DNA of 64,000 nt from Roseomonas populi. Its GTDB lineage: Bacteria; Pseudomonadota; Alphaproteobacteria; Acetobacterales; Acetobacteraceae. The notes under the pieces were generated by a model. It was given only the letters and a program-made list of their open reading frames with translations. It searched no databases and had not been told where the DNA came from. The translations under genes were made by a program, and so were the position numbers. The DNA is taken from NCBI RefSeq assembly GCF_024594815.1, contig NZ_JANJOU010000029.1, forward strand, positions 18,965 to 82,964. The letters are read 5' to 3'. Every line of letters starts with the position of its first letter. Position 1 is the first letter of the stretch. Of this stretch, positions 61,857-64,000 are shown piece after piece.

Positions 61857-63025
61857 TGGCCGGCCACCCGCACGCGGTCGCCGTCGCTGAGGAAGCCGGC
61901 GCCGGTGACGACGACACGCTCGCCCTCCGCAAGGCCCGAGGTGACCTCGACCACCCCTTCGCCGCGCCGGCCGGTGGTGATGGGCCGAAGGGCCACGCGG
62001 TCCTCCGCCAGCACGAGCACGGCGGGGCGGCCCTCGCGGAAAAGAAGGGCGGATTGCGGCACGGTGAGGCCCGGGGCGTCGCCGGGCTGGATCTCGGCGC
62101 GGGCGAACATGCCGGGGCGCAGGCCTGACTCGGGCGGGAGCGCGACATGCACGACCCCCAGCCGTGCATCAGCCAGGACGGTCGGTGCCACGGCGCGCAC
62201 CGTGCCGGTGACGACCCGATCGCCATGGAAGACGCGAACGGGCTGGCCGGGCTGCACCGCGGCGAGCTCCAGTTCCGGCACGCGGGCATCGAGCTCGATC
62301 CGGCTATCCCGGATCAGGCGGATCATCTCCTGCCCAGCCGAGGTGACATTGCCCGGCAGCACGGTGCGGCGGGAGACGATGCCGTTGGCGGGCGCCACGA
62401 TCCGGGCCTGGGCGAGACGGGCCGCGACCTCCTCCCGCCGCGCGACAGCGGAGGCCAGCCGGGCCTCGGCCTGCAGCGCCGCCGCCTCCCGCAGTTCCAG
62501 GGTCTGGCGCGGTGCATTGCCGGTGCGGGACAGGTCGGCGGCGCGGGTCAGGTCCTGCCGGGCGTTTCGGAGCGCGGCCTGGGCTTCCGCTACTGCCGCC
62601 TCGGCCTGGCCGAGGATGGCGCGAAGCAGGGTCTCGTCCATCCGGACGAGGACCTGGCCGGCGCGGACCACGTCGCCCTCCTCCAGGGCCACCTCGGCCA
62701 CGCGAAGGCCGCCCGCTTCAGCGCCAATCACCAGTTCCTGCCAGGGAACGATGGAGCCGTCGCCCACGACGGAGCGGGCGAGGGGGCGCGGCGTGGCAGC
62801 GGCCACGGCGACGGTCAGGGCGGGCGGCGGCTCCGCGGCGGCGACAGGGGCAGGGGCCGGCATGGGGCGATGCAGCAGGGCTGAAATCTCGCCGCGCATG
62901 AGGACGGCGCCGCCCAGCACGAGAAGGGCGAGCGCCACGAAGACCAGCCTGCCGCGGCGAGCAGGGGCGCCGCGGCCAGTCACGGTGATCGTCGTCTCCC
63001 GATTCATGAGATTGTGGTCAGGCAT
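61853..63025 (-). CDS. RND periplasmic adaptor (HlyD/AcrA-like)
   Basis: 390 residues from ATG 63025 (ATG 63007 is an alternative; neither has a strong Shine-Dalgarno). One N-terminal membrane anchor (LVFVALALLVLGGAVLM). Barrel-sandwich halves flank a helical hairpin of Ala-rich coiled coil (AILGQAEAAVAEAQAALRNARQDLTRA, TLELREAAALQAEARLASAVARREEVAARL). After that come RIVAPANGIVSRRTVLPGNVTSAGQEMIRL and the beta-barrel domain. It couples the RND pump to an outer-membrane channel. First gene of the pump operon, divergent from TetR. Confidence 0.93.
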   Translation of the reverse strand: MPDHNLMNRETTITVTGRGAPARRGRLVFVALALLVLGGAVLMRGEISALLHRPMPAPAPVAAAEPPPALTVAVAAATPRPLARSVVGDGSIVPWQELVIGAEAGGLRVAEVALEEGDVVRAGQVLVRMDETLLRAILGQAEAAVAEAQAALRNARQDLTRAADLSRTGNAPRQTLELREAAALQAEARLASAVARREEVAARLAQARIVAPANGIVSRRTVLPGNVTSAGQEMIRLIRDSRIELDARVPELELAAVQPGQPVRVFHGDRVVTGTVRAVAPTVLADARLGVVHVALPPESGLRPGMFARAEIQPGDAPGLTVPQSALLFREGRPAVLVLAEDRVALRPITTGRRGEGVVEVTSGLAEGERVVVTGAGFLSDGDRVRVAGQ

Positions 63026-63056
63026 GACAGAAGGGCGCCCCAGGGCCTTGCTTATC

Positions 63057-63108
63057 GACCGAATGGTCAATAACTGGGTTGATATAGGCTTGTTGACGGC
63101 TCGGTCAA
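63057..63108. promoter_or_regulatory. TetR operator-like palindromes in the divergent promoter
   Basis: Two related inverted repeats between the adaptor and tetR genes: GACC-GAAT-GGTC (63057-63068, followed by AA) and TTGAC-GGCTCG-GTCAA (63093-63108). Both fit the TTGACC-N4-GGTCAA style of TetR-family operators that control RND pumps. The spacing puts both sites over the likely promoters. Confidence 0.55.
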
Positions 63109-63129
63109 TTGTCGACGCATGGGGGACGG

Positions 63130-63798
63130 ATGTTGAGTGGCGGTGAGGCGCGGACGGAGGTCGGACGAGGGGGCGCGCGGCGGCGCCTGACCCCGGAGGA
63201 GCGCCTTCCGCAGATCTTGGAGGCGGCGCTCGAGGAATTTGCGGAACGGGGCTATGGCGGGGCGAGCATGGCGGGGGCCGCAGCCCGGGCCGGGGTCGCA
63301 AAGGGGCTGATCTACTACTACTTTCCCGGCAAGGCGGAGCTGTTCACGGCGGTCGTCCGCTCCTGCATCCAGCCGGTCTTCACCGAGGCGGAGAAGCTGG
63401 TCGCAGCACATGATGGTCCCTATGCGGACCTCCTGCAGCGGCTCATCCGGCTTGCCTATCAGCGCGTCGGGGAGGACTCCCGGGACAGCGTGCTCTTCAA
63501 GCTGCTCCTCGCGGAGGCGGACCGCTTTCCCGAGCTCGGGGATTTCTACAGGCTGGAGGTGCTCTCCCGCGGCCTCGACCTCATCACCTCCGTGGTGAGC
63601 GCGGGAGCCGCCGCCGGAGAGTTCCGCGCCGACGCGGCGGAGGATGGCGGACTCGCGGCGGTGCTGATGGCTCCGGTGGCCATGGCATCGGTCTGGCGCG
63701 GCATGCTGGGGCCGGAGCGGGCACCCTCGCTCGAAGCGATGTGCGCCGCACAGACCCGGCTCATCCTAAGCGGGCTGGCGCGGCCGGGGCCGGGCTGA
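63130..63798 (+). CDS. TetR family transcriptional regulator of the RND pump
   Basis: 222 residues from ATG 63130 with GGGGGA upstream (a TTG at 63109 is an in-frame alternative). The N-terminal DNA-binding domain has RLPQILEAALEEFAERGYGGASMAGAAARAGVAKGLIYYYFPGKAELF in outline (GVAKGLIYYYFPGK). The C-terminal ligand-binding helices are those of the AcrR type. It is divergent from the RND adaptor and permease genes, and two operator-like palindromes lie between them, so it most likely represses both. The inducing compound is unknown. Confidence 0.92.
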   Translation: MLSGGEARTEVGRGGARRRLTPEERLPQILEAALEEFAERGYGGASMAGAAARAGVAKGLIYYYFPGKAELFTAVVRSCIQPVFTEAEKLVAAHDGPYADLLQRLIRLAYQRVGEDSRDSVLFKLLLAEADRFPELGDFYRLEVLSRGLDLITSVVSAGAAAGEFRADAAEDGGLAAVLMAPVAMASVWRGMLGPERAPSLEAMCAAQTRLILSGLARPGPG

Positions 63799-64000
63799 CG
63801 CTGGCCTTCCAGTTGTTGCAACCAAGATGAAGTGTCAGCTCTCCTGGCAAAGCAGAAACGTCTTCAGCGGGACGATGTGGTGGCGCGGGCCGTTGGCTCA
63901 GCCCGCCTGTAGGACGATCCCGCTGGCCGACCTCTTTTCCGTCCGGTCTTCTGGTACCCGTTCTTCTCGCTGTTGCTCTTCACCCTGAGAGACGGTGGTA
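63799..64000. other. Unassigned end of the window
   Basis: The final 202 bases hold no gene I can support. Short open frames exist in all three forward frames but lack starts and ribosome-binding sites. The last 60 bases could be the beginning of something that continues outside. Confidence 0.3.

Noticed and set aside
59742..63146. 1134-residue forward open frame
   Set aside because: Antisense shadow of the RND permease and adaptor genes.
63799..64000. Remnant of an insertion sequence or start of a new gene
   Set aside because: No terminal repeat, transposase motif or start codon with a ribosome-binding site could be shown.

Overview
The window is very GC-rich, tightly packed bacterial DNA with many ATGA/GTGA start-stop overlaps. 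The gene mix is an XrtA (exosortase A)-type exopolysaccharide locus, ADP-heptose genes, several tripartite-tricarboxylate (Bug-type) binding proteins without permeases, a GntR/LysR/TetR-controlled catabolic and efflux periphery, and fumC. This fits an environmental alphaproteobacterium, most likely an Acetobacteraceae member of the Roseomonas type. The assignment is inferred from gene content and composition; there is no rRNA or tRNA to anchor it.

Region 1 (1-28230) is a large polysaccharide locus. It opens with the end of a PrsK-like sensor kinase, followed by overlapping PrsR (sigma-54 activator) and PrsT (TPR) genes, and an exosortase-A-associated O-antigen-ligase-like protein. Next come a small membrane ORF, a GT4, a secreted RIFT-barrel-like protein and another GT. 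A reverse-strand trio follows (GT2, FkbM methyltransferase, GT2), then an AT-rich divergent promoter region and a GalE-like epimerase. The locus continues with an XrtA-type amidotransferase, a Wzx-like flippase, more glycosyltransferases, two FemAB/CelD-type GNAT proteins, a GT4-polysaccharide deacetylase fusion and a YdcF/DUF218 protein. Together these could build, modify, flip and polymerise an exopolysaccharide under PrsK/PrsR control. No exosortase or PEP-CTERM protein is visible in the window; they may lie upstream.

Region 2 (28276-36663, all reverse strand) is an accessory block. It holds a second FkbM methyltransferase, a stand-alone GHKL-fold ATPase of unknown role with an altered ATP-binding motif, a 1349-residue protein (DUF6165-like domain, carbohydrate-binding-like domain, TPR-like helices, GT4, GT9), and an unrecognised GT-B-like protein.

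Region 3 (36664-41757) makes ADP-heptose: bifunctional HldE, GmhB with an atypical metal loop, and HldD with a TTG start. An AGE-family epimerase/isomerase lies between GmhB and HldD on the other strand. The 650-base leader before hldE is AT-rich in part and carries palindromes.

Region 4 (42096-63798) is metabolic. It contains fumC; a GntR regulator divergent from an amino-acid-type binding protein, with a shared GTGATCACAC element; a class III aminotransferase; a family-5 binding protein; and a phosphotriesterase-family hydrolase. A LysR regulator is divergent from a Bug protein / hydroxyacid dehydrogenase / crotonase / acyl-CoA synthetase operon, followed by an MFS transporter and a convergent MaoC-Bug pair. 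The region ends with a TetR-controlled RND pump with operator-like palindromes. The last 200 bases hold nothing I recognise. No tRNA, rRNA, CRISPR array or intact insertion sequence was seen.
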